Shown piece by piece: positions 9,539 to 17,795 of a DNA stretch of 64,000 nucleotides. The DNA lies in assembly GCA_016220085.1 (NCBI GenBank), contig JACRIN010000004.1, forward strand, positions 97,764 through 161,763, written 5' to 3'. How positions within the stretch are numbered: position 1 is the first letter of the stretch; each line of letters begins with the position of its first letter. The stretch comes from Planctomycetota bacterium (lineage in GTDB: Bacteria; Planctomycetota; UBA1135; GCA-002686595). Under the pieces are notes generated by a model. The model worked only from the letters and a program-made list of their open reading frames with translations. It was not told the DNA's origin and searched no databases. The position numbers were made by a program, and so were the translations under genes.

Positions 9539-10054
9539 ATGATCCGCAATCGACTGTTCGCTCTCGCCGTCTGTCTCGCGCCGTTCGTCGTCGCGTGCTC
9601 CGAATCGAAGGAGAGCGCACCGCCCGCCGCGACGACCGCGTCGCTCCCCGAGGCGTACCACCTCGCCGCCGAGCCCGCGGGCGCGAAGGACGTGCTCGTG
9701 TTGAAGACCGAGCTGAAGGACGGCGACTCGGTCGTCGTGCGCGGCCGCGTGCAGGACTTCGTCAACGGGCTCGCCGCGTTCGTGATGACCGACGGCGCGC
9801 TCAAGCCGTGCAACGAGGAAGGCCCGATGCCGACGTGCGAGACGCCGTGGGACTACTGCTGCACCGATCCCGCGGAGATCACCGCCGCGAGCGCGGGCGT
9901 CGAGTTCCGCGACGGCGAGAACGTCCTGCGCACCGACGCCCAGGGCTTCCACGGCCTCGACCGGCTGAAGTGGGTGACGGTCAAGGGCGTGGCGAAACTC
10001 GACGACAAGGGCAACCTGACCGTCGTCGCTGACGGCGTGTACGTCAAGCCGTAG
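9539..10054 (+). CDS. Cys-rich lipoprotein ending the exporter operon
   Basis: The 171-residue protein starts five bases after permease 2. It has a signal peptide with lipobox FVVACS, so it is probably lipid-anchored. The mature part reads like a small beta-barrel (VVVRGRVQDF ... VTVKGVAKL), similar to OB-fold domains. It includes a conserved-looking cysteine block (PMPTCETPWDYCCTDP) with four Cys including a Cys pair. I recall uncharacterised planctomycete lipoproteins with this CETPWDYCC pattern but no function. Its position suggests a periplasmic partner of the exporter, perhaps metal or substrate binding. The Cys-rich proteins at both ends of the operon are notable. Confidence 0.75.
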   Translation: MIRNRLFALAVCLAPFVVACSESKESAPPAATTASLPEAYHLAAEPAGAKDVLVLKTELKDGDSVVVRGRVQDFVNGLAAFVMTDGALKPCNEEGPMPTCETPWDYCCTDPAEITAASAGVEFRDGENVLRTDAQGFHGLDRLKWVTVKGVAKLDDKGNLTVVADGVYVKP

Positions 10055-10069
10055 CGCGAACCACGAGCA

Positions 10070-10087
10070 CCGGCTGCCGTCAGCCGG
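10070..10087. terminator. Small hairpin between convergent genes
   Basis: CCGGCTG, a four-base loop and CAGCCGG form a perfect 7-bp stem between the exporter operon and the convergent DUF2214 gene, overlapping the latter's stop codon. No T-run follows on either strand, so it is at best a weak or Rho-assisted terminator. Confidence 0.35.
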
Positions 10088-10535
10088 CGCGCTGGCCGAA
10101 CCCGTGCGCCACGAACGACGCGGCGAGCGCGGCGAGGACGACGCACGTGAGCTCGAGGTGGCTGAGCACGGCGAGCGTCCGCGCATTCGAAGTGTTCGGC
10201 GCGCGGCCGGCGCGCACGGCGGCGCGCCAACGCATCAGCGCGACCATCGGCACGAGCTCGAGCAGCAAGATCAACACGAAGAGCCCGAGCTTCGCGTGGA
10301 AGAGCCACGTCCCCATGTAGAACGCGGTGCCCTTCTCGAGCGAGCTGAACGCTCGCCACGGTCCGGTCGCGAGCCAGAGCACCGCCGCGATCGCCCAGAA
10401 GAGATCCGCCTTGAACACGCGCTGCAATCCGGCGGCGTCGAGCGGCTGGCGCAGGAACTTCGCGCGTAGGTGGATTGCGGGCAAGCCGACGGCGAGCGCG
10501 AGCAAGTGGAAGAACGAGACGAGCGCTGCGGTCAC
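10080..10535 (-). CDS. DUF2214-type predicted membrane protein
   Basis: The start was set at GTG 10535 because a strong ribosome site (GGAGGAGG) lies about seven bases upstream; this gives 151 residues, the usual length of the family. Four hydrophobic helices are visible: SFFHLLALAVGLPAIHL, LFWAIAAVLWLATG, FHAKLGLFVLILLLELVP and LELTCVVLAALAASFVA. Conserved-looking features are the His in helix 1, the GPWRAF loop and FHAKLG before helix 3. This matches what I know of the DUF2214 / predicted membrane protein family, whose function is unknown. It is a single gene convergent with the exporter operon. Confidence 0.65.
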   Translation of the reverse strand: MTAALVSFFHLLALAVGLPAIHLRAKFLRQPLDAAGLQRVFKADLFWAIAAVLWLATGPWRAFSSLEKGTAFYMGTWLFHAKLGLFVLILLLELVPMVALMRWRAAVRAGRAPNTSNARTLAVLSHLELTCVVLAALAASFVAHGFGQRAG

Positions 10536-10767
10536 GGGGGATCCTCCTCCGAACGGGACGATCGCGGCCCGAGCATCGAGTCGCGTCGGACCATCGGACC
10601 GCGCCCCGACGCGGAAGTCCAGCACCAGGCTCGCCGCGCGGCCCGCGCGCAGCGCGCGAACCGAGGGCCCGATGGCGCGGGAACCCGGTCGCACGCGGCG
10701 CGCGCGCCGCGCGATGTGCGCCACGCAGCTCGCCGATGAACGAATCGACGCGGGCGGCCTACCGCGT

Positions 10768-13146
10768 TCAGTTCACGATCACGTACTTCAGCTTGTCGAG
10801 CTGCGCGTCCTTGCCGTTCGGGTCGGTGACCTGCAACGACACGTCGTACTCGCCCGGGCTCGTGAAGGTGTGCGTCGGATTCTGCGCTGTCGAAGTCGTG
10901 TCGTCGCCGAAGTCCCATTCCCAGGCGATGACGTTTCCGACCGACAAGTCGGTGAACTGCACGGTCAACGGACCGCTGCCCGTCGTCGGCGAAGCGACGA
11001 AGTCGGCGACGATCGGCGGGCCCTGACCGACCTGGATGTAGGCGACTCGATCGAGAAAGGTCGAGCCGTACACGTTGGTCGCCGTCAGCCGCACCGAGTA
11101 CGTGCCCGGCGTCGTGTACGTGTGGCTCGGATCCGGCACGACCGCGGCGCCGCCGTCCCCGAAGTTCCAGTACCAAGACGTCGGCGCACCGCCCGTCGAC
11201 TCGTCGGTGAAGTCGACGACGAACGGCGCGTTTCCGGACGTGGGTTGGCCGCTGAAGCTCGCGATCGGCGGGATGAAGTCGACGATCACGCAGTTCGTCT
11301 GCGTCGACGTGTCCGAGCCGTACGCGTTGCTCGCGGTCAGCGTCACCGAGAAGTAGCCGGAGGTCGTGTAGACGTGGCTCGGGTGCTGGAGCGTCGACGT
11401 CTGGCCGTCGCCGAAGCTCCACGCCCACGCGGTCGGTGCGCCGCCGGCGGACAGGTCCGTGAACTGCACGGTCAGCGGAGAAGTCCCTCCATGCGTGGAC
11501 GCCGTGAAGTCCGCGATCGGCGGCACGACATCGACGAGCACGCAATCGGTGACGGTCGTCGCGTCCGAGCCCAGCGCGTTCGTCACGCCGAGCGTGACCG
11601 TGTAGCTGCCGAGCGCGGCGTACGTGTGCGTCGGGTTCTGCTCGGTCGACGTCGTTCCATCGCCGAAGTCCCACGTCCACGCGCTCGGCACGCCGGTCGA
11701 GAGATCGCGGAAGCGCACGACGAGCGGCGAGAGGCCGGACGTCGGGTACGCGGCCAGCTCTGCGTTCGGTACGGTCGTTCCGGAGAGCATCAGCGACTCG
11801 AACGCGTCGGCGCGGCCGTAGCCGAAGCTGTCGTCGACGCCGGGCACGCCCAGGTCGTCGGCGCCGGCCTTGAGCAAGAGCTCGACGTCGTTCGGCGACA
11901 GCGTCGGGCGCCGGCTCCAGATCAGCGCGCACACCCCCGACACGATCGGCGCGGCGAAGCTGGTGCCGAGCGGCGACCCGGTGTACGCGTCGTTCGCGAA
12001 GTAGTCGGTCGTGAAGATGTTGACGCCCGGCGCGACGAGGTCGACGTACGGGCCGTAGTTCGAGAAGTACGCGAGCCCGTCGCTCAAGTCGCTCGCGCCC
12101 ACCACGATCAGGTCGTCCGCGTCGCGATCGGTGTACGCCGGAACGCCGCCCTCGTTGCCCGCGGCCCAGACGAGCAGGCCGCCGATCGTCTTCACGTAGC
12201 TCGCCGTCGTCAGATTCGACGTGTATCCGACGCCCGCGTAGCTGACGTTCGCGATGCGATCGCCGCTCTCGATCGAAGTGCGCGCCGCGTGCTGCAGGTC
12301 CGACAGATAGGCACCGCCTGTGCTGAGGTTCGAGACCCGCAGCATTCGGTGCGACAGGTTCCAACCCACGCCGCTGACGCCGAGGCCGTTGCCGCCGTTC
12401 GCCGCGACGACGCCGGTGGTGCGCGTGCCGTGATGGTGAACCGGCTCGATCTGCCCGCCTTGGGTCTCCCACAAGCGATCGACCGCGTTGTAGCCCTCGA
12501 GGCGATGCAACTTCAGGTCCTCGTGCGTCGTGCGCACTCCGGTGTCGCACACGCCGACCTGGATCGACGGGTCACCGGTCTCCAGACTCCACGCGAGACA
12601 GGAGTTGGTGGCCCAAGGCTGGTGATGCCACTGCGAAGCGAAGTACAGGTCGTCGGGGCAGTTCGGCAGCGGTTGCCTCGACGGAGCGATGCCGACGCCG
12701 CCGCCGAGCGGCGCCTGGGAGCTCTGCGACAGCACGCTCGGCGAGAGCAACCAATCGGGCTCGACGTACTCGAAGTTCCCCGTCGCCAGCAACTCGGCAG
12801 CGACGCGCGGTTCGAGGCCCGGCGCGGCGATCCGGATCACCGACTCGTCGGTCTCCGGCACGTATCGGACGAGCTCGAACCGCTGGAGTTCCTTGCGCGC
12901 CGCGGCGCGCCGCGCCCAGCCGTCCGCGCGCGTCGCGCCCTTCGCGACCCACGCGCTCGCCTGAACGGGTCGCACGATCAAGCGAGCCGTCCACTCGCGC
13001 ACGCCGGGCACCGGAGCGAACGTCGCGGCGAGCGGGCTCGACGGCGGGACCGACCCGGCGACCGGTTGCTCGGGCTCACCCGCGAACGCGAACGAACCGA
13101 GGACTGCGAACGTCGAGACGACGATGGAGAGAGCGGATCGGCGCAT
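10768..13146 (-). CDS. Secreted subtilisin-like serine protease with four PKD domains
   Basis: ATG at 13146 gives 792 residues starting with a signal peptide (RRSALSIVVSTFAVLGSFAFA). A propeptide-like region precedes the S8 catalytic domain. The triad is readable: Asp in VGVCDTGVRTTHEDL (about residue 198), His in HHHGTRTTGVVAANGG (about 238) and Ser in GTSFAAPIVSGV (about 395). From about residue 464 to the end there are four PKD domains with their W-[DSN]-F-G-D-G/D core and P-x-H-x-[YF] motif (WDFGDGTTST, WSFGDGQTST, WNFGDGGA, WDFGDDTTST). It is probably exported and degrades or processes extracellular protein. It lies downstream of the sigma/FecR-like pair on the same strand but 313 bases away. 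Confidence 0.92.
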   Translation of the reverse strand: MRRSALSIVVSTFAVLGSFAFAGEPEQPVAGSVPPSSPLAATFAPVPGVREWTARLIVRPVQASAWVAKGATRADGWARRAAARKELQRFELVRYVPETDESVIRIAAPGLEPRVAAELLATGNFEYVEPDWLLSPSVLSQSSQAPLGGGVGIAPSRQPLPNCPDDLYFASQWHHQPWATNSCLAWSLETGDPSIQVGVCDTGVRTTHEDLKLHRLEGYNAVDRLWETQGGQIEPVHHHGTRTTGVVAANGGNGLGVSGVGWNLSHRMLRVSNLSTGGAYLSDLQHAARTSIESGDRIANVSYAGVGYTSNLTTASYVKTIGGLLVWAAGNEGGVPAYTDRDADDLIVVGASDLSDGLAYFSNYGPYVDLVAPGVNIFTTDYFANDAYTGSPLGTSFAAPIVSGVCALIWSRRPTLSPNDVELLLKAGADDLGVPGVDDSFGYGRADAFESLMLSGTTVPNAELAAYPTSGLSPLVVRFRDLSTGVPSAWTWDFGDGTTSTEQNPTHTYAALGSYTVTLGVTNALGSDATTVTDCVLVDVVPPIADFTASTHGGTSPLTVQFTDLSAGGAPTAWAWSFGDGQTSTLQHPSHVYTTSGYFSVTLTASNAYGSDTSTQTNCVIVDFIPPIASFSGQPTSGNAPFVVDFTDESTGGAPTSWYWNFGDGGAAVVPDPSHTYTTPGTYSVRLTATNVYGSTFLDRVAYIQVGQGPPIVADFVASPTTGSGPLTVQFTDLSVGNVIAWEWDFGDDTTSTAQNPTHTFTSPGEYDVSLQVTDPNGKDAQLDKLKYVIVN

Positions 13147-13323
13147 GGGACTCGCTTTCGGCCGAGCCCTTCGCCGCGGCGACGGAGCTCGGACTGCCAA
13201 GGGGGACGGACGGCTCCGTTTCTGCATCAGCAAGCTGCGCGCCCGAGCTCCACGCTCGATCACTCGACGCAGCGGCCGGGTGCGATCGATCCTCGGTCCG
13301 CGATCTGGACGGACTCGCGTCAA

Positions 13324-13431
13324 TCCGACCAGGTGCGACCGGGTGCGACGACGCGCGGCCAGGTGCGACCGGGTCCGATCAGGTCCGACTCAGATGCGGC
13401 CGGGTGCCGCCAGGCTCCAGCCGGGTGCGAT
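13324..13431. repeat. Degenerate 10-bp tandem array
   Basis: About ten imperfect copies of a 10-bp unit, best read as TGCGACCGGG on the plus strand (copies include TCCGACCAGG, TGCGACCGGG and TCCGATCAGG). It starts about 30 bases after the stop of the FecR-like gene (minus strand, stop at 13460) and lies upstream of the subtilase start. The rest of 13147-13323 shows no gene. A 10-bp period cannot preserve a reading frame, so it is not coding. Confidence 0.75.
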
Positions 13432-13459
13432 GCGTCGCGAGGCCGCGCGAGTCGCGCGT

Positions 13460-14551
13460 TCAGCGCCAATCGGGTTCGAGTTCGGCGCGCCAGCTCGCGA
13501 GCATGCGCTCATCGCCCGCGAGGATGCCTTCCAGCGTGACGTCGCTCGGCCGCGGATAGGCGTCGGAGAGCCGCGCGAAGACTCGGGTGCGCAGCTCGCG
13601 ACTCGGCGCGTCGAGCAGGTGGAACAGCGACAGCGAATCCTCGCGGCGATCGAGCTCGCAAACGCGCGCGAGCGCCTCGGGGTCGGGCTGCGACGAGAAC
13701 TCGACGCTGCGCAACGCCGCGACGAAGTCCGGCGCCGCGTCGAGGAACACCGGCGTGTCGGGGCCGCGGCCGGGCAGCGACCGACAGATCGCGCCCTTCG
13801 GCACCAAGACCTTGCGTCCGTCGGTCTCGAACGCGACGCGACCGGTGCGCACCGAGAGCGTCGTCAGCCCGGCGTCGTCGACCGCGAGGTCGTACTCGCA
13901 GCCGAGATCGACCGAGAGACCGGCGGGAGTGTCGATCTGGAAGAGCCGCGGCCTCGCGACGATCGACGCGGAGATCGCGCCGCGCTCGAGGAAGAGCTTG
14001 TGGAGCTCGTCACCGCGCTCGACGACGCGCAACCGCGAACCCTTGGCGACGCGCAGCTCGCCGAGCCGGCCGAGATCGAGCTCGGCGTCCGCGGACGCGT
14101 CGAGCGACTCCCCCACGCCGAGCGAGCGCGTCCCCGCGACGCCGCGCACCGCGTAGCCGTCGTCGCGCGAAGCGAACAGCCGCCAGGCACCGAGCACGAC
14201 GACGACGCACGCCGCGGCGACGAGCCACGGCCGCCGCGCGCGCATTCGAGCCCCAGGCGAGCGCGCGAAACGCGGACCGGATGCGCCAGGCGCAAACGGA
14301 ACGCGCTGCGCCGATGCGTCACGCGAGCGCAGACCGCGCTCCGACGCTTCGCCAGGCGCGAGCTCGACGCGCTGCGCCGATTCATCGGGCGCGCTCGCGA
14401 CGCGTTGCGCCGGCGCGTCGGTCCGAGCCGCTTGCGCGATCGGCGCGGGCTCCGCGAAACGGCCGAGCAACCGCTCCAAGCGCTCGACCTCGCGCTCGGG
14501 AGGCCCGCGCTTCGACCACAGGTACTCGTCGTCTTGCTGTTCGGTGCTCAT
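13460..14551 (-). CDS. FecR-like membrane-anchored regulator with repetitive linker
   Basis: The 363-residue protein has an acidic N-terminus (about residues 1-45), a degenerate repeat linker (45-100, copies such as SAQRVELAPGEA and SAQRVPFAPGA) and one membrane helix (about 108-126, WLVAAACVVVVLGAWRLF). The outer FecR-type beta domain follows (GTRSLGVGES ... LELGRLGELRV-like ... VKVLVPKG-like patterns, including VLVPKGAICRSL). FecR proteins carry periplasmic signals to an ECF sigma factor. The ATG overlaps the stop of the sigma gene (ATGA, 14548-14551), so the two are translated together. The linker is extended by in-frame short repeats of 10-12 residues. Most probably it is the anti-sigma or co-regulator of the upstream sigma factor. 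Confidence 0.75.
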   Translation of the reverse strand: MSTEQQDDEYLWSKRGPPEREVERLERLLGRFAEPAPIAQAARTDAPAQRVASAPDESAQRVELAPGEASERGLRSRDASAQRVPFAPGASGPRFARSPGARMRARRPWLVAAACVVVVLGAWRLFASRDDGYAVRGVAGTRSLGVGESLDASADAELDLGRLGELRVAKGSRLRVVERGDELHKLFLERGAISASIVARPRLFQIDTPAGLSVDLGCEYDLAVDDAGLTTLSVRTGRVAFETDGRKVLVPKGAICRSLPGRGPDTPVFLDAAPDFVAALRSVEFSSQPDPEALARVCELDRREDSLSLFHLLDAPSRELRTRVFARLSDAYPRPSDVTLEGILAGDERMLASWRAELEPDWR

Positions 14552-15183
14552 CGCGCGTCCTCGCGCTCCAAACGCTCGCGCAGGAGCTTCATACCGCGCG
14601 TCAGGTTGACGCGCACCGATCCGTGGGTCATTCCCGTGCGCGCGGCGATCTCCGGACCGCTGAGACCTTCGACCAGCCGCAGGATCAGCGTCTCGCGATA
14701 CGCGTCCGGCAACGCGCGCACGGCGGCGAGCGCGCGCTCCGCTTCCTCGCCGTCGTCATGCGACGGCTCGTCGGGCGCGACGAAGTCGTCGACGAGCACG
14801 TCGGCGCCGTCGCCGAGCCGCGTGTCGGCGTTGCGTTCGCTCGGATGCGCGTCGCGCGCGCGCCGATGTGCGTCGCGCGCCGCGTTGCGCGCGATGCTCG
14901 CGAGCCAACCGGGGAAGCGCTCGGGCGACTCGAGCCGTCCGATCGAGCGCAGCGCGAGCAGGAAGACCTCTTGCACGAGATCGCGCACCTCGCGCCGCGG
15001 CCCGTGCGCGAGCGCGATGCCGTGCACCACGCCGTGAAAACGCTCGGCGAGCCGCCCGAACGCGTCGCGATCGCCGCGCTGCGCGCGCCGAGCGAGCTCG
15101 ACCTCGAACGCGTCGTCGTCCGGGGCCTCGTACTCCCGGGCGTCGCGGTCCAGCCCGCCGCCGGCCACTCCGTCGGAGCTCAC
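14548..15183 (-). CDS. ECF-type RNA polymerase sigma factor
   Basis: The start was set at GTG 15183 because GGAGGGG lies about six bases upstream; upstream in-frame starts would add an Arg-rich, non-conserved extension. The 211-residue protein has sigma region 2 (FGRLAERFHGVVHGIAL ... DLVQEVFLLALRS) and region 4 (LPDAYRETLILRLVEGLSG, then EIAARTGMTHGSVRVNLTRG) joined by an acidic linker. No region 1 or 3 is present, as in ECF factors. It overlaps the FecR-like gene by four bases. It probably directs transcription of a surface or secreted-protein regulon; the adjacent PKD subtilase is a candidate member but is not proven to be one. Confidence 0.88.
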   Translation of the reverse strand: MSSDGVAGGGLDRDAREYEAPDDDAFEVELARRAQRGDRDAFGRLAERFHGVVHGIALAHGPRREVRDLVQEVFLLALRSIGRLESPERFPGWLASIARNAARDAHRRARDAHPSERNADTRLGDGADVLVDDFVAPDEPSHDDGEEAERALAAVRALPDAYRETLILRLVEGLSGPEIAARTGMTHGSVRVNLTRGMKLLRERLEREDAR

Positions 15184-15367
15184 CGCGCCCCTCCGCGCGA
15201 CGAAGGCACGGCGACGCGGTTTGACGCGAACGAACGACGTCCGGACCAGCCAGGGAAGCGAGTCTTCACTCGGGGGCGACACGCCGTGGGGACGAACGCC
15301 GCCCGCGAGTGTTAGCGCCCCATCGAACGTCCGTCGAGGGCCCGCAGCGGAACGAACCCGCGTGGCC

Positions 15368-15904
15368 TCAGCGCAGGCTCACCGTGCCCGAAGAGCTCGC
15401 CGGGCTGCCGCCGTAGTCGCCGGTGATCTCGTACGCCACGAGCGGAAGGACGTCGGCGCTCGCGCGCGGTCCGATCCCGTTGCTCAGGCGCACGTCGCCG
15501 TCCAGGCCAAGGGTCGGTTCGAGGAACTCGGCGCTCGCGTTGCCGATGCGCAGGTCGGCGCGAGCGCTCGGATCGCCGTCGTCGTCGAACTCGATCCAGA
15601 GCTCGCAGACGTAGCGATACTCGAACGCGCCGCCGGCCCCTCCGCGTCCGTGGATGCGGAGGTGCTGACCGCCGCCGGCGAGCGGCAAGAGCTCGACGTC
15701 ACGCTGCTCCGTCACCCCGAAGGCCTCGACGCGGACTTCGTTCGCGCCAAGGTGCATGACGTCGGCGGCCACGAGCTCTTCGACGAACTCGACGTCGACG
15801 CGGGTCGGACCCGGAATCGACGCCGGCCAAACGCGGACGAGGAACACGCCGAAGCCGAGGAGGAACGCGTACGCCGCAACCGATCGCAGCCGCATGCGCG
15901 TCAT
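15368..15904 (-). CDS. Small membrane-anchored protein, unknown
   Basis: The 178-residue protein has a start at ATG 15904 (ATG 15895 also possible). One N-terminal helix or signal anchor (VAAYAFLLGFGVFLVRVWP) precedes an extracytoplasmic part rich in beta strands and acidic residues (YVCELWIEFDDDGDPSARAD). It lies 41 bases downstream of truD on the same strand and may be co-transcribed. I do not recognise a family. The third-codon GC bias is strong, so it is probably a real gene. Confidence 0.6.
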   Translation of the reverse strand: MTRMRLRSVAAYAFLLGFGVFLVRVWPASIPGPTRVDVEFVEELVAADVMHLGANEVRVEAFGVTEQRDVELLPLAGGGQHLRIHGRGGAGGAFEYRYVCELWIEFDDDGDPSARADLRIGNASAEFLEPTLGLDGDVRLSNGIGPRASADVLPLVAYEITGDYGGSPASSSGTVSLR

Positions 15905-15945
15905 TCTCGGCGCCGACACGGTCCGTCGCAATGCGGGATGCGCAC

Positions 15946-17193
15946 TCAGCCTTCGTCGCCGCCGCGGCGTGCCTCGCCCTTCAAGAGCTCGCGCAGCACC
16001 GAGGTCGCGTACGCGCCCGAGTCGAGAGCGAACGCGAGCTCGAAGAAGTCGCCCGCGTCGTCGCGGCCGGGTTGCGTGGCGAGTTCGGCGATGCGAAAGC
16101 GCAGCGGGCGGCGGCCGCCGGCCGGCTGCAGCGGGCCGCGCTGGTCGAAGCTCGCGCGCTCGACGCCCGCCTCCGCGAGCACCGCGGCCTCGAGCGTCGC
16201 CGGCTCGCCCGACGGCTCGGTCATCCGGGGCCCGTAGAGCGGGCCGGTCGGCGAGATCTCGAAGCGCTCGGCGCGCGGCGCCTCGGCGGCGACGTCCTCG
16301 ACGCGGAACACCGCGCCGCCGGGGTACTTCCATGCGAGATCGCCGGTGAGCACTTGGTCGAACGTGGCGAGCCGCTTCGCGAGCAGCGCGTTGAAAAGCC
16401 ACGACTGCCACGCCGACACGAAGAACTGTTGCATGCGCCGATCGACGGCGAACAGCGAGCGACGTGCGTCGCCCTTCTTCTTGGACATCGCGTTCGCGAG
16501 CCGGATCGGGTCGCGGAACGAGCCCGGCCAGGCGCGCGCGCTCGCCTCGTACTCGCCGCGCGCGAAGAGCTCGCGCGCCTTGAGCACCGCGCCGCGGTCG
16601 ACCGGCCGCGGATCGCCGGCGATCAACGCGACCGCACGATCGGCGTCGCCGCCGAGCAGCGCCTTGCCGATCTCCCACCCGTCGCCGCGCGCGCCGAAGC
16701 GTTGCTCGCCAAAATAGTTCGGCACGCCGCGGCGCGCGAGCGTCGCGAGCAGGCTCTCGACATCGCCAAAGCGCGCGCGCTCGACGCCGCGCAAGCGCAG
16801 ACGGAAGCGATTGCCATAGAGGTGGCCGAGCTTGAGCTTGTTCTTGTGGCGCGCGACCGACAGGACGCTGAACGACTCGTCGCCGAGCGCTTGCACGCGC
16901 TCCGGGTCCACGTGCTCCACCGAAAAAGTCTGCCGCGTGACGCCTTGCGCGTCCTTGAGGCCCGCGTAGCCGATGTCGCGCGGCCCGACGCCGAGGGCTC
17001 GCGCGAAGCGCCGCGCGGCTTCGGCCGTGGTGATCCCGCGCTTTTCGATCCGCGCGTAGACGTGCGTGCCTTCGCCGCAGGGCTCGTAAGCAGGGAGCTC
17101 GTCGACGACGAAATCCTCCGGCCGCGTCTTGTAGACGCCGTGGATCGGCGGGACATCGGCGGTGAGGTACGGAAGCTCGCGCGAGTCGTCCAT
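15946..17193 (-). CDS. truD: tRNA pseudouridine(13) synthase TruD
   Basis: ATG 17193 gives 415 residues beginning MDDSRELPYLTADVPPIHG; an upstream in-frame extension has unrelated composition. TruD converts U13 of tRNA-Glu-type tRNAs to pseudouridine. The catalytic motif GLKDAQGVTRQ is present with Asp at residue 81, matching E. coli Asp80. Other family signatures are FVVDELPAY, the NKLKLGHLYGNRFRLRLRG block, RGVPNYFGEQRFG and the C-terminal LPTG-like GPLYGPRM. Length is somewhat above E. coli TruD (about 350) and typical for long bacterial forms. It stands in a two-gene unit with the small membrane protein downstream. Confidence 0.93.
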   Translation of the reverse strand: MDDSRELPYLTADVPPIHGVYKTRPEDFVVDELPAYEPCGEGTHVYARIEKRGITTAEAARRFARALGVGPRDIGYAGLKDAQGVTRQTFSVEHVDPERVQALGDESFSVLSVARHKNKLKLGHLYGNRFRLRLRGVERARFGDVESLLATLARRGVPNYFGEQRFGARGDGWEIGKALLGGDADRAVALIAGDPRPVDRGAVLKARELFARGEYEASARAWPGSFRDPIRLANAMSKKKGDARRSLFAVDRRMQQFFVSAWQSWLFNALLAKRLATFDQVLTGDLAWKYPGGAVFRVEDVAAEAPRAERFEISPTGPLYGPRMTEPSGEPATLEAAVLAEAGVERASFDQRGPLQPAGGRRPLRFRIAELATQPGRDDAGDFFELAFALDSGAYATSVLRELLKGEARRGGDEG

Positions 17194-17273
17194 GGGAGCC
17201 GCGCAGTCTAGCAGTGGTCCGACGCAGCCGGGCGCGCCGGCGAGGCCACGCGCGCGCGTGGAGACACTCCCGC

Positions 17274-17684
17274 TCACCGCTGTGCCAAGACGGAGCGGAA
17301 GGCGCGCCAATCGAGGAGTTCGCCGACGCTCCAGTGAAAGCCGTCGAGGCCGAGCTTCAGCGCCGGCAGGTCGAGCGGCTCGCGGTGGAGGCTCGCGCGG
17401 ATGAAGGTGCGGTGGCAACTCCAGAGGTGAGAGGCAGTCTCCCTCGACGACCCGCGGACTCTGCTGCGGCACGAGCACACGCTCGACGACGACGGACGCG
17501 CGCTGCGCGAATCCGACGGCCTCGGCGCGAGGGCGGTCATCGCTCGGAGACGGCGACGCTCCAGAAACGAAGGCGGCCGGCACGGCGCGAACGCGCGTGG
17601 ACCGGCCGTCGAACGAAAGCACCGCGGGTCGAAGCAGTTCGGAATCGCAATCCGCCCGTCCCCCTGACGTCGCAGGATCCGCAA
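17274..17684 (-). pseudogene. Small unknown gene with two apparent compensating frameshifts
   Basis: No intact gene is obvious between truD and the PAP2 gene, but one minus-strand stretch keeps a strong coding signal. The last 50 codons (ending LLDWRAFRSVLAQR, stop at 17274) have almost every third base G or C. Between about 17430 and 17615 the plausible protein lies one frame over (QRASVVVERVLVPQQSPRVV), then the first frame resumes upstream. A product of about 137 residues with two opposite single-base shifts is the simplest reading. I do not recognise the family. It could be a decayed gene or two sequencing errors. Confidence 0.4.
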
Positions 17685-17795
17685 CCGAGGCGCTTCGACC
17701 GCGCGGCGATTGAAAGTCAGTTTAGGAAGCGCGCGCGACCTCCGCAGCTCGTCGAACTACGTACGTGAACGGGGAACTAGTGCGATCCTGTTGGC

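Noticed and set aside
10327..13539. A plus-strand open frame of 1070 codons opposite the subtilase
   Set aside because: It is the complement of the S8/PKD gene. It has no motif, and the opposite frame has all catalytic motifs.
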